Assembly: GCA_910578395.1 (NCBI GenBank)
Contig: CAJTPZ010000002.1
Span: 62,242-126,241, forward strand
Origin: an uncultured Muribaculaceae bacterium
Lineage (GTDB): Bacteria > Bacteroidota > Bacteroidia > Bacteroidales > Muribaculaceae
Length of the DNA: 64,000 bases
Direction of reading: 5' to 3'
Made by a program: the position numbers and the translations under genes. Of this stretch, positions 35,457 through 44,668 are shown piece after piece (positions within the stretch are counted from its first letter, which is position 1; each line of letters starts with the position of its first letter). The notes below the pieces were generated by a model that saw only the letters and a program-made list of their open reading frames with translations, was not told the DNA's origin and made no database searches.

Positions 35457-37415
35457 TCATTGGGGCATATCAGTCCAGTCGGCAGCGTCAAGACGGCGCA
35501 GAGTCTCCATCCTGAAAGCTCCGGGCCATGCCACAAGCCACTGGTTGAACCTCTCGGCGGGTTCCTCTCCCGTCCAGTGCCAGCGACTTGGGAAAAACGC
35601 CTCGTTCTGTGAACCTGCAGGACGCCTTACACCGTTTATCTCAAGATTGCCGTCAGAAACAAGTTGTGCGGCATTCTCCCACACAGCGACAGCCTTTTCA
35701 GCCCACTGCGGATCACCGGTAACCTCACTCAGTTCAAGCCACTCGGGCACCCAGAACACGGCATAGGGATCGAGATGCCTATGCTGTGTTGAGACGGATG
35801 TGGCGCCGAAGGTGTGATAGTCATATTTGTTGAAATCGTTATGGGGATCATCGAAATGTGTATTGTAATGCCACAGCCATGTCGAAAGATAGTCGGAAAT
35901 AGCTACCGCATCGTCGATGTATTTCTTTTCGCCTGTAATCCTATATAGACGCATTGCTCCCCGCAGAAGTGAGATCGACGACTCTTTATCGATACACCAT
36001 GTGTCAAGTGCTCCGGCCGTTGTGTAGCCGTCGGCTTTTAGCTGACCGAGATAGTATTCATAAGCACGGCATCCTGACTCGAAGTAGGCAGAATCGCCCG
36101 AGCGTCTGTAGGCCTCAAGCATCGGTGGCACCATGAAAGCTCCTATGGTGCCTTCGCGCACATAGCATGTGCCGTCGGGATGCCAGCCCCGACCATATAC
36201 ACCGCTCTGCTGCTGGTCATCACGGACAAAGTCACAGATGCGGTAGGCTATCTGCTCGAAGTTATCGCGCTCATAACCACAGGCTTTAGCCAGATCGGCA
36301 GCCTCGAAATAGTTGAGTGCGGCCGTGCCGAGATTGCAGGCGTCGAAAACAAGCGCCGAGGGAATGGTGTCAAGTCCTATCACACGATCGTAGTTGGTGA
36401 TAAACAAGCCGTTGGACAGCGGAGCGAGTGCGGCCCATGAATCAAGCACTTTCATGCCTTTATCGCGTCGCGACTCATTGCCATGACGGAGATAATCGGC
36501 GAGCATGGAGTTGGCGAACGATGCATTCTGACCACACCAGCCGATCTCGTAACCACGTCGGCGCTGAATTTCATTATTTTCATCAGGACTGTATCCTATG
36601 GTGAATCCTGCAAAATTTCCCTCTTCGCTATAGAGCATGTTCTCGGCATATTGGAGACCATATTCCCACAGATCGGCGGGAGTGTGCACATGGGGCGATG
36701 TCTTTTCCGCCATATTCCATGCCTCGGTGAGAAACTTGTGTTGGGCGCGATGTCCGGGAAGCACAGGCGTCACACTAAGGTAAGCTATCATAGTGAGTGT
36801 ATCGCCCGCAGCCACATGGCCAGGCACACGGTAGCCTGAAGTGTATTTGTCGCGTGCGCAATACATTACAGGCATTTCTTCCTCAGGCCACATGAGCCTG
36901 TGAACGGTGGATGCTGTATCCGGCATTATCGAACAGGAGAAATTCCCGCGGTCGTTCCGTGGCGCTTCGGCCCATAGGGCAATCGCATATTCAGGCGTTT
37001 CGGAATAGGTTATGCCCGGGATAGGGGTGATGCGGTGAGTATAGGTATACCAGCCTCCGTCGGTGCGGGCTCCGCGGGGCTCAAGTCCACGTCCCCAGTG
37101 GTTGCCGTTGTAGGACACCGAAGGAATCATCCACCAGCCGGCTTGTTGCGGCGCGACGAAGTCAAGAGTGTAAAAGGCTGAATCGGACTCCTCTTCTGCT
37201 ATATAACCGACACTGATCCTGTAGAGACCGGTGCCTACCGGCTCAATGTCGATATTGGGATCAAGCCCACGGGAATGAGATGTCACGACCGAGCCTATCA
37301 CTGCATTGCCATCGGTGAGTGTCATTCCGTCCCACTTATAGCCGGACGTATCATTATCACAAGAGACAAATCCACCGACAAGCACAGGCAACAACAGTAA
37401 GAAATTTTTGGTCAT
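35457..37415 (-). CDS. Secreted 652-residue protein, likely alpha-hairpin-barrel glycan enzyme
   Basis: A lipoprotein (lipobox GFVSC, Cys19). The N-terminal ~215 residues are beta-rich; the rest (about 230-640) shows the repeated helix pairs, aromatics and GWCGQNASFANSML-type loops of an (alpha/alpha)6 barrel as found in several glycoside hydrolase families and in polysaccharide lyases. I cannot assign a family or catalytic residues. It is transcribed with the GH43 gene 28 bp downstream, so a role in plant- or host-glycan breakdown is likely. No SusC/SusD pair accompanies the two genes. Confidence 0.68.
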   Translation of the reverse strand: MTKNFLLLLPVLVGGFVSCDNDTSGYKWDGMTLTDGNAVIGSVVTSHSRGLDPNIDIEPVGTGLYRISVGYIAEEESDSAFYTLDFVAPQQAGWWMIPSVSYNGNHWGRGLEPRGARTDGGWYTYTHRITPIPGITYSETPEYAIALWAEAPRNDRGNFSCSIMPDTASTVHRLMWPEEEMPVMYCARDKYTSGYRVPGHVAAGDTLTMIAYLSVTPVLPGHRAQHKFLTEAWNMAEKTSPHVHTPADLWEYGLQYAENMLYSEEGNFAGFTIGYSPDENNEIQRRRGYEIGWCGQNASFANSMLADYLRHGNESRRDKGMKVLDSWAALAPLSNGLFITNYDRVIGLDTIPSALVFDACNLGTAALNYFEAADLAKACGYERDNFEQIAYRICDFVRDDQQQSGVYGRGWHPDGTCYVREGTIGAFMVPPMLEAYRRSGDSAYFESGCRAYEYYLGQLKADGYTTAGALDTWCIDKESSISLLRGAMRLYRITGEKKYIDDAVAISDYLSTWLWHYNTHFDDPHNDFNKYDYHTFGATSVSTQHRHLDPYAVFWVPEWLELSEVTGDPQWAEKAVAVWENAAQLVSDGNLEINGVRRPAGSQNEAFFPSRWHWTGEEPAERFNQWLVAWPGAFRMETLRRLDAADWTDMPQ

Positions 37416-37480
37416 AGCGGTTTATTGATCGATTGGTTTTCAAGGTACAGGTTTCAATGGTCGCAGTAATAAAAATGAAA

Positions 37481-37519
37481 CGGGGACAGAGTTTCCAGTT
37501 TCCGGATTCTCTGTCCCCG
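37481..37519 (-). terminator. Terminator of the sdhCAB operon
   Basis: A perfect 11-bp stem CGGGGACAGAG (37481-37491) with CTCTGTCCCCG (37509-37519). On the minus strand it is followed by TTTCATTTTTATT, a U-rich tract, 25 bp after the sdhB stop. Confidence 0.88.
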
Positions 37520-37543
37520 CTGATACTATGGCCAACTGACAGA

Positions 37544-38299
37544 TCAGTCGGAGATCTTTGCGCGAAGATACTCGCGGTTGAGACGAGCGATATTGGAGAT
37601 GGAGATGTTTTTGGGGCACTCGGCCTGACACGCTCCTGTGTTGGTGCAGTTACCGAATCCGAGCTCGTCCATCTTGGCAACCATAGCACGCGCGCGACGC
37701 TTGCGCTCTACCTCACCCTGGGGCAGAAGAGCGAACTGGCTGACTTTAGCTGCTACAAAAAGCATAGCGGAGCCATTCTTACAAGCAGCCGCACATGCAC
37801 CGCAACCGATACAGGTAGCAGAATCCATAGCCATGTCGGCTACTTCCTTGGAGACGGGCAGCGCGTTGGCATCCTGGGCACCGCCACAGTTGAACGACAC
37901 GTAGCCGCCTGCCTGCTGGATCTGGTCATAGGCATTGCGGTTGACCATAAGGTCACGTATAACAGGGAACGCAGCCGAACGCCAAGGCTCGATGGTGATT
38001 GTGTCCTCGTTTTTAAATTTGCGCATGTGAAGCTGGCAGGTTGTGATGCCCTGTACAGGTCCGTGGGGATGACCGTTGATGTAGAGGGAGCACATGCCGC
38101 AGATGCCCTCACGGCAGTCGCTGTCGAAGACAACGGGCTCCTCGCCCTTGTCGACGAGCTGCTGGTTGAGCATGTCGAGCATTTCAAGGAAGCTCGTTCC
38201 GGTGGAAACGTTCTCGACGCGATAGTTGACGAAAGCACCCTTTTCCTTGGGACCGCGCTGACGCCATATCTTGAGGTTTACATTAATATTGTGTTCCAT
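37544..38299 (-). CDS. sdhB: Succinate dehydrogenase/fumarate reductase iron-sulfur subunit
   Basis: A 251-residue electron-transfer subunit carrying three iron-sulfur clusters. Cysteine motifs: CREGICGMC with the preceding ferredoxin-fold region for 2Fe-2S, CIGCGACAAAC, and CTNTGACQAECPKN for the 4Fe-4S and 3Fe-4S clusters. It is the last gene of sdhC-sdhA-sdhB, 27 bp after sdhA. In anaerobic Bacteroidales this complex mainly runs as a menaquinol:fumarate reductase (family knowledge), so frdB is an equally valid name. Confidence 0.97.
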   Translation of the reverse strand: MEHNINVNLKIWRQRGPKEKGAFVNYRVENVSTGTSFLEMLDMLNQQLVDKGEEPVVFDSDCREGICGMCSLYINGHPHGPVQGITTCQLHMRKFKNEDTITIEPWRSAAFPVIRDLMVNRNAYDQIQQAGGYVSFNCGGAQDANALPVSKEVADMAMDSATCIGCGACAAACKNGSAMLFVAAKVSQFALLPQGEVERKRRARAMVAKMDELGFGNCTNTGACQAECPKNISISNIARLNREYLRAKISD

Positions 38300-38326
38300 T
38301 TGGATTGCTTGCTTTGAAAGGGAGGA

Positions 38327-40354
38327 TTACGACTTATAGTTACGGGTCTGCACCTTGATAGCCTCATAGTTGAGCGGCTCCTTGAGGAGGATGGGCTTCT
38401 CATCGTCGCCGGTATACTTCCAGCAACCGACATACATGTAGTCCTCGTCGTTACGGGCAGCCTCACCGTCGGCTGTCTGGTATTCCTCACGGAAGTGAGC
38501 GCCACACGACTCGTTGCGGTGGAGAGCGTCGATAGCCATCATCTTGGCGATCACAAGGAAGTCCTCGAGACGGAGAGCCTTCTCAAGCTCGATGTTGAGA
38601 GTATCGGCCTGGCCTACTACGCGGAGATCGCTGTAGAACTCTTTTTTAACCTCCTCGATCTCATCGAGAGCCTTGACAAGACCCTGAAGATTACGGCCCA
38701 TGCCAACGAGATCCCACATAACGTGTCCGAGACGCTTATGGATCTGATCGGGGCTCTTTGTTCCCTTGATGTTCATGAGGCGCTGGATGCGGTCACGCAC
38801 GGCTTTCTCGGCAGCGTCAAACTCAGGCGCATCGGTCTTGAAACGTGGCACCTTGATCTGATCGCTCAGATAATTCTGCATCGTGAAAGGCAGAACGAAG
38901 TAACCGTCGGCCAGGCCCTGCATGAGGGCGGAAGCCCCAAGACGGTTAGCACCGTGATCCGAGAAATTACATTCGCCGATAGCAAATAGGCCTGTCACCG
39001 ATGTCATGAGCTCATAATCGACCCAGATACCGCCCATAGTGTAGTGGGAGGCCGGGAAGATCTGCATAGGAGTCTCATAGGGGTTGTCATCGGAGATCAT
39101 CTGATACATCTCGAAGAGGTTGCCGTAGCGGTCGCGCACGACATCTTCGCCAAGACGCTGGATGGCATATTTGAAATCGAGATAGACGGCATTGCCTGTG
39201 CCTACGCCGTAACCTGCGTCACAGCGCTCCTTGGCTGCACGGCTGGCGATGTCGCGCGGACAAAGGTTGCCGAACGCCGGATAGCGACGCTCGAGATAGA
39301 AGTCGCGGTCTTCGTCGGGAATATCGGTCGGCTTTTTCTTGCCTGCGCGGATAGCCTCGGCGTCCTCCTTCTTGGCGGGTACCCAGATGCGGCCATCGTT
39401 ACGGAGCGACTCAGACATGAGTGTGAGCTTCGACTGGTCTTCGCCATGAACCGGTATACAGGTCGGATGAATCTGTGTGAAAGCGAGGTTGGCAAGATAA
39501 GCGCCCTTCTTGAATGCCTGAACGGCAGCCGAGCCGTTGCAGCCCATGGCATTTGTGGAAAGGAAGAACGCACGGCCATAGCCACCGGTTGCAAGCACCA
39601 CTGCATGAGCTGCATAGCGCTCGATCTCACCGGTTATGAGATTACGCATGATCACACCACGTGCGCGGCCGTCGATGATGACGATATCGAGCATCTCACG
39701 ACGGTTGAAGCTGCGCACAGTGCCTTTCTTTATCTGGCGGTTGAGCGAAGCATAAGCGCCGAGGAGCAACTGCTGGCCTGTCTGACCCTTTGCATAGAAT
39801 GTGCGGGATACCTGAGCGCCACCGAACGAACGGTTGGCGAGCAGACCGCCGTATTCACGTGCGAAAGGCACACCCTGAGCCACACACTGGTCTATGATGT
39901 TGTTGGAGACTTCGGCGAGACGGTATACGTTGGCCTCACGCGCACGGAAGTCACCGCCTTTGACTGTGTCGTAGAACAGTCGGTAAACAGAGTCACCGTC
40001 GTTCTGGTAATTCTTGGCTGCATTGATACCACCTTGAGCTGCGATCGAGTGAGCGCGGCGGGGTGAATCCTGGATGCAGAAGTTATAGACGTTGAAACCG
40101 AGTTCGCCGAGAGTCGAGGCGGCTGAAGCTCCGGCAAGACCGGTGCCGACCACGATCACATCGAGGTGACGCTTGTTGGCGGGGTTCACGAGCTTCTGGT
40201 GGGCCTTGTAGTTAGTCCACTTTTCAGCCACAGGCCCCTCGGGAATCTTGGAGTCTATCTGGTATTCGGGAAGTTTCGACGACTCAATGTCGGCGTAATC
40301 CTTCATGATGGGAGTCGAGTCGATCATCCCCTGGAGGTTCTTTATGTCTGCCAT
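38327..40354 (-). CDS. sdhA: Succinate dehydrogenase/fumarate reductase flavoprotein subunit
   Basis: A 675-residue catalytic subunit interconverting fumarate and succinate with covalently bound FAD. Visible are the FAD Rossmann motif (VVGTGLAGASAASTLGELG), the flavinylation His in RRAHSIAAQGG, the substrate-site HPTCIPVHG, and the NLCPRDIASRAAKE block. Length and order match the Bacteroidetes type-B (diheme, five-helix) enzyme. The gaps to sdhC and sdhB are both 27 bp. Confidence 0.97.
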   Translation of the reverse strand: MADIKNLQGMIDSTPIMKDYADIESSKLPEYQIDSKIPEGPVAEKWTNYKAHQKLVNPANKRHLDVIVVGTGLAGASAASTLGELGFNVYNFCIQDSPRRAHSIAAQGGINAAKNYQNDGDSVYRLFYDTVKGGDFRAREANVYRLAEVSNNIIDQCVAQGVPFAREYGGLLANRSFGGAQVSRTFYAKGQTGQQLLLGAYASLNRQIKKGTVRSFNRREMLDIVIIDGRARGVIMRNLITGEIERYAAHAVVLATGGYGRAFFLSTNAMGCNGSAAVQAFKKGAYLANLAFTQIHPTCIPVHGEDQSKLTLMSESLRNDGRIWVPAKKEDAEAIRAGKKKPTDIPDEDRDFYLERRYPAFGNLCPRDIASRAAKERCDAGYGVGTGNAVYLDFKYAIQRLGEDVVRDRYGNLFEMYQMISDDNPYETPMQIFPASHYTMGGIWVDYELMTSVTGLFAIGECNFSDHGANRLGASALMQGLADGYFVLPFTMQNYLSDQIKVPRFKTDAPEFDAAEKAVRDRIQRLMNIKGTKSPDQIHKRLGHVMWDLVGMGRNLQGLVKALDEIEEVKKEFYSDLRVVGQADTLNIELEKALRLEDFLVIAKMMAIDALHRNESCGAHFREEYQTADGEAARNDEDYMYVGCWKYTGDDEKPILLKEPLNYEAIKVQTRNYKS

Positions 40355-40381
40355 GATAGGTAATCTTCTTGAAAGGGAGAA

Positions 40382-41047
40382 TTAAATGTTGGCCTGCACA
40401 CTGAACACAATAGCCTGAATGATGAAAAGACCGACTACAATAGTAGTCCACCAGCAGCCGATAGTCTTGAGACGGCCGATCCAGATGTCATTGTCCCATC
40501 CGGCGCTCTGGAACATCGACCAGAAGCCATGGTTCATGTGGAACCAGAGAGCGACAAAACCGATGATGTAGACCACCGGTGTAATCCAGCAGCTGAATGC
40601 CTGATTGATAAAGTACATACCGTCGGCAGGATTTGGATCGTGTATGCCCATGATCTCGGCAAGCTGCATCTTGGCCCAGAACTGGATAAGATGAACCACG
40701 AGGAAAGCGACTACAACGATACCGAGAACGAGCATGTTCTTTGAAGACCACTCGACCTGCTTGGGGCGATCGTTGACGGCATAACGCTCCGATCCGCGTG
40801 CACGACGGTTCTGAAGCGTGAGCCAGCATGCATAGATGATGTGGATGATCATGAGCGCAGCCAGTCCTACACTTGCGACGAGAGCATACCAGTTGGCGCC
40901 CAAGAACTCGCAGATAAGGTTATAGGCTGTCGGCCAGAATAAAGCCACAGTATTCATCAGCACGTGAAACGTAACAAACAGGACCAGGCAGCAACCCGTG
41001 AGGGCCATAACGAGCTTTCGTCCTATCGATGAACTAGTTAACCACAT
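40382..41047 (-). CDS. sdhC: Succinate dehydrogenase/fumarate reductase cytochrome b subunit
   Basis: A 221-residue membrane anchor with five helices, and histidines in the helices that can hold two b hemes (for example LVLFVTFHVLMN, LAALMIIHIIY, FLVVHLIQFW, VALWFHMNHGFW). It passes electrons between the menaquinone pool and the iron-sulfur subunit. It is the first gene of the operon, with a promoter about 100 bp upstream. Confidence 0.95.
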   Translation of the reverse strand: MWLTSSSIGRKLVMALTGCCLVLFVTFHVLMNTVALFWPTAYNLICEFLGANWYALVASVGLAALMIIHIIYACWLTLQNRRARGSERYAVNDRPKQVEWSSKNMLVLGIVVVAFLVVHLIQFWAKMQLAEIMGIHDPNPADGMYFINQAFSCWITPVVYIIGFVALWFHMNHGFWSMFQSAGWDNDIWIGRLKTIGCWWTTIVVGLFIIQAIVFSVQANI

Positions 41048-41146
41048 AGGGAGAATTTAGATGTTATTGTTTTGATTAATTGCTTTTTCAGGTATCCGGC
41101 CACCGTGCGATCATGCCCTTAACAACTCAATCTGGCGGTGACTGTG

Positions 41147-41178
41147 CAAATTTAGGCTTTTTGACTCGCATTCACAAC
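41147..41178 (-). promoter_or_regulatory. Promoter of sdhCAB
   Basis: On the minus strand TAAATTTG (41147-41154) is an exact TAnnTTTG -7 box and GTTG (41175-41178) is a near -33 box at a spacing of 20. It leaves a leader of about 90 nt. Confidence 0.6.
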
Positions 41179-41378
41179 TATTGACACTGTTTTCAACAAC
41201 TCTTTTTCACCAGTTTCCACGCATTTCTTAATGATAAGCCCAGTTACACATAAGACTTGTCAAGGCTTTTATTAAATTACAAATCCGAACAGCGCTCCTT
41301 TATAAAATAACCGGACCATATACAGCAGCCATAAAGAATTGCGCCTAACATCTCCTACGATGATTTCACCAAAATACC

Positions 41379-41386
41379 TATATTTG
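41379..41386 (+). promoter_or_regulatory. Promoter -7 box of the esterase/acyltransferase pair
   Basis: TATATTTG is an exact TAnnTTTG box 24 bp before the esterase ATG. A -33 TTTG is not clear. The remainder of 41048-41410 (sdh leader and AT-rich spacer) shows nothing else. Confidence 0.5.
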
Positions 41387-41410
41387 CAGCCGCCAATTAA
41401 TTCTATCTAA

Positions 41411-42295
41411 ATGAAACCCTTAAAGACTACTCTTACCGTCCTGTTGTTTTCATTATTATTACAAGCCTGTGTTTATGAAGACGAGTTTGAAACATCACAT
41501 GGCTCATCCGAAAAATATGATTGGAATGAAAGGTATGAAAAAACACACACACCCGACAGCAAACTGCATCTATATCTTCCAACAACTCCAAACGCGGCAC
41601 CCTCACCATTGATCCTTATACTTCCGGGCGGGTGTTATGCCTATCATGCTAAAGATTACGAAGGCACCAACTGGGTTCCATTTGTTCTAAAATCAGGTTA
41701 TGCCGCCGCTGTATTGGAATATAATCTACCCTGGGGAAACCCTGATTCACCAATTGATCATGTCAACAGAACGATTAGCTATCTAAAAAACACATCTGAA
41801 CTAAACATTGATCCTGAGCATATCGGTATCATGGGATTCTCTGCAGGCGGGCATCTCGCATCCCTAATATCTACACAGACGGATAAAGACAGCAGACCTG
41901 CGTTTCAAGTTCTTTTCTACCCGATTACCAGCATGGAGGATAAACACACCAACACATTCACACATAAAGTTTGCAGAGAGAATCTTTTAGGGACTTCACC
42001 ATCATCCTCACTAAAAGCCAAATACTCATCCTATTTAAATATTGACCCAAACACACCACCCGCATTTATTGCTGTCGGAAATAAAGACAATACCGTATCT
42101 GTTGAAAACTCCTATGCCTACATAGACGCATTGACTCAAAATAACATCAAGAACACCATAATAATTGCCCCCAAAGGAGACCACGGTTATATCGAATGGA
42201 GCAATCTAACCAATGTACGTCAAACACTAAGAAAATGGCTGACTGACCAATTATCGCCGGAAGAAAACCAAACCACACAAAAAGAAGCGCATTAA
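41411..42295 (+). CDS. Alpha/beta-hydrolase lipoprotein, probable carbohydrate or acyl esterase
   Basis: A 294-residue surface or periplasmic esterase. The lipoprotein signal ends in LLLQAC (Cys20). The fold follows the BD-FAE/esterase-lipase type: oxyanion stretch LILPGGCYAYHA, nucleophile elbow GFSAGGH (Ser at about residue 145), acidic residue in VGNKDNTV and catalytic His in KGDHGY. It is AT-rich compared with sdhCAB. The next gene begins 6 bp downstream and is an acyltransferase, so the two could remove and add acyl groups on the same glycan (inference). Confidence 0.88.
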   Translation: MKPLKTTLTVLLFSLLLQACVYEDEFETSHGSSEKYDWNERYEKTHTPDSKLHLYLPTTPNAAPSPLILILPGGCYAYHAKDYEGTNWVPFVLKSGYAAAVLEYNLPWGNPDSPIDHVNRTISYLKNTSELNIDPEHIGIMGFSAGGHLASLISTQTDKDSRPAFQVLFYPITSMEDKHTNTFTHKVCRENLLGTSPSSSLKAKYSSYLNIDPNTPPAFIAVGNKDNTVSVENSYAYIDALTQNNIKNTIIIAPKGDHGYIEWSNLTNVRQTLRKWLTDQLSPEENQTTQKEAH

Positions 42296-42301
42296 ACACT
42301 T

Positions 42302-43346
42302 ATGAACCAGATAAATACCCCCCCCCGCACGCAATACCTCATTAGACCTTATAAAGGTTTTAGCCATGACATTTGTCATGACACTTCACACTGTTCCCCC
42401 AACAAATAGAAATCCTGTTTGTTTTCTTCTGGCGACAATATCCGGAATTGCCATTCCCTTGTTTTTTATGGTTTCCGGTTTCTTTCTAATTAAGAAAAAC
42501 GGAGATTGGACATATTCAAAACAGAAAATATTAAATATTTTCAAGTTCCCTCTATTCTTCACAATACCAATCGCAATCATAAACCGGATATTTTTACCAA
42601 TAGACTGGCTCGACATCAATGCCTGGCTAACAGATCTGATCGGCCCGTTTTTACAAAAGAGCAACTTATTATGGGTTTTATGGTATCTTGGCGCAATGTG
42701 CCTCATATATCTTTTATTACCTGCAATCCATAATCTGCACAAAAAATTCGGCTCCAAGTTTCTGATTTTAGCGACTATATCATTTGCTACAATCTGCAAT
42801 GTTTGCTTCTCGCTAAACATAACCATCGGTTTTGAACAAAGAATCATACAAACATTCAGGATACAAAACTGGATTTTATATTTTCTAATAGGCGCAACAG
42901 TGCACGCCTTTCTTCCAAAAATCAGGGAATCATTCTATCGACCTTCCAAAAGCCACTCATTATACATCGTAATCCCAATTGCATCAGCAATAATTTATTC
43001 ATTCTTTCTAAAATACGTATCCTATCCTCACGGTGCAGAAGTAGAATATAACTTTGGAAGCGCCATGTGCATGGCCTATTCTTTGGCAACATTTATATGC
43101 CTGCTACTATACAAACCAGGAGTATTTATATCCAAATGGATAAAGCGATTGTCCCGCCTTTTTCTCCCTGCATTTGTTCTGGACATTTTTGTCATTTACG
43201 CAGTCAATAAAATTATACCGGAAACCGTACTCGAATTAGAAGAATACACATACCTGATCAAGCTCATTACCGTCTGGATCGGAACACAGTCCTTATCATA
43301 CCTGATTATGAAAGTTCCCGTTGGAAAATGGATATTCAGAATATAG
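42302..43346 (+). CDS. Acyltransferase family 3 membrane protein, out of frame at a poly-C tract
   Basis: An integral-membrane O-acyltransferase that would acylate a surface sugar. The main frame (42366-43346, about 10 membrane helices) starts inside the expected first helix and lacks the normal N-terminus. From the ATG at 42302, 6 bp after the esterase, the reading frame passes through nine C (42318-42326) and stops at a TAG near 42410. With eight C the same ATG reads MNQINTPP then ARNTSLDLIKVLAM and continues without a break into FVMTLHTV and the helices; that is the standard N-terminus of this family (R-N-x-x-L-D-x-x-K, then the catalytic-type His in the first helix). So the gene is off by a single C here: a phase-variable switch or an assembly error in a homopolymer. 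Confidence 0.85.
42318..42326 (+). repeat. Nine-C homopolymer, candidate phase-variation tract
   Basis: Run of nine C within codons 6-9 of the acyltransferase gene, in an otherwise AT-rich region. Eight C would restore a full-length reading frame; the sequence has nine. Confidence 0.85.
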
Positions 43347-43423
43347 TTCCACCGATTTACACATACAGGAATAACCCTCACAATACATGTCAATTTAGGA
43401 AGGATGTTTTTCCGGGGCAAAGG

Positions 43424-43455
43424 GTTGGTGGAGAAAATATAATGTTGTATTTTTG
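43424..43455 (+). promoter_or_regulatory. Promoter of the fructose-bisphosphate aldolase gene
   Basis: TATTTTTG (43448-43455) is an exact TAnnTTTG -7 box, with GTTG (43424-43427) as near -33 at a spacing of 20. The start codon is 110 bp downstream, giving a leader of about 100 nt. Confidence 0.6.
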
Positions 43456-43565
43456 CAATGTGGAGCAGAATGGCATCGGCCTTTTACACGACTGCGCAAC
43501 AGCATCAGCGCCACCGGATTTCAATAGAGTACTTTTCAACTTGTAAATACAACAAAAGCAACAAC

Positions 43566-44567
43566 ATGGTAAGCTACAAAGAACTCGGGCTCGTCAATAC
43601 CCGTGAGATGTTTGCCAAGGCTATCAAGGGTGGCTATGCCATCCCGGCCTTCAACTTCAACAACATGGAGCAGCTGCAGGCTATCATCAAGGCTGCAGCC
43701 GAAGATCGTTCGCCGGTAATCCTTCAGGTTTCAAAGGGTGCCCGCAACTATGCCAACGCAACCCTTCTCCGCTACATGGCTCAGGGAGCAGTGGAATACG
43801 CCAAGGAACTTGGCTGGGAGAACCCCCAGATCGTACTTCACCTCGATCACGGCGACAGCTTCGAGATCTGCAAGAGCTGTATCGACAGCGGTTTCTCGTC
43901 GGTTATGATCGACGGCAGCCATCTTCCCTATGAGGAAAATGTGGCTCTCACAAAGCAGGTTGTAGACTACGCACACCAGTACGACGTTACTGTCGAGGGT
44001 GAGCTCGGCGTACTCGCCGGCGTAGAGGACGAGGTTTCCAGCGACCACCACACCTACACCGACCCCGAAGAAGTTATCGACTTCGCTACCCGCACAGGCT
44101 GCGACAGCCTCGCTATCTCGATCGGCACAAGCCACGGTGCTTACAAGTTCACTCCCGAGCAGTGCACCCGCGACCCGAAAACCGGCAAGCTCGTTCCTCC
44201 TCCTCTGGCATTCGACGTTCTCGACGCTGTCATGGAGAAACTTCCCGGATTCCCCATCGTGCTTCACGGCTCATCGAGTGTGCCCCAGGAGTATGTCGAC
44301 ATGATCAACTCTACAGGCGGCAAACTTCCCGACGCTATCGGTATCCCCGAAGAGCAGCTCCGCAACGCAGCCAAGAGCGCAGTATGCAAAATCAACATCG
44401 ACTCCGACAGCCGTCTGGCAATGACCGCAGCCGTGCGCAAGGTGTTCACCGAAAAGCCCGGTGAGTTCGACCCCCGCAAATATCTCGGTCCGGCTCGTGA
44501 CGAGATGACAAAGCTCTACAAGCACAAAATCGAAAATGTGCTCGGCTCAAACGGTAAAGCCGAATAA
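43566..44567 (+). CDS. fba: Class II fructose-1,6-bisphosphate aldolase
   Basis: A 333-residue zinc-dependent aldolase cleaving fructose-1,6-bisphosphate to two triose phosphates in glycolysis (reverse in gluconeogenesis). I start at the ATG at 43566 (MVSYKELGLVNT), the family N-terminus; the frame is open 36 codons further up but that stretch is leader. Zinc ligands and active-site motifs: VLHLDHGDSFE, VEGELGVLAGVED, and GTSHGAYKF. Codon use is strongly biased, as in highly expressed genes. A strong terminator follows. Confidence 0.97.
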   Translation: MVSYKELGLVNTREMFAKAIKGGYAIPAFNFNNMEQLQAIIKAAAEDRSPVILQVSKGARNYANATLLRYMAQGAVEYAKELGWENPQIVLHLDHGDSFEICKSCIDSGFSSVMIDGSHLPYEENVALTKQVVDYAHQYDVTVEGELGVLAGVEDEVSSDHHTYTDPEEVIDFATRTGCDSLAISIGTSHGAYKFTPEQCTRDPKTGKLVPPPLAFDVLDAVMEKLPGFPIVLHGSSSVPQEYVDMINSTGGKLPDAIGIPEEQLRNAAKSAVCKINIDSDSRLAMTAAVRKVFTEKPGEFDPRKYLGPARDEMTKLYKHKIENVLGSNGKAE

Positions 44568-44595
44568 GCCAAGTCACCTACAATATTAAAACATG

Positions 44596-44627
44596 CACGC
44601 CGTGCCATGCCGGCACGGCGTGTTTTT
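44596..44627 (+). terminator. Terminator of fba
   Basis: A perfect 11-bp stem CACGCCGTGCC (44596-44606) with GGCACGGCGTG (44612-44622), 5-nt loop, then five T. Confidence 0.95.
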
Positions 44628-44668
44628 CTCTCTTCCGACCTGATCAACACCCATTTCACCAAGGAAAT

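Noticed and set aside
37433..38317. 294-codon plus-strand frame opposite sdhB
   Set aside because: Overlaps the whole iron-sulfur subunit and part of its terminator; no sensible protein features.
39044..40066. 340-codon open frame on the plus strand inside the flavoprotein gene
   Set aside because: It is antisense to the strongly conserved sdhA, shows no family features and follows from codon bias on the coding strand.
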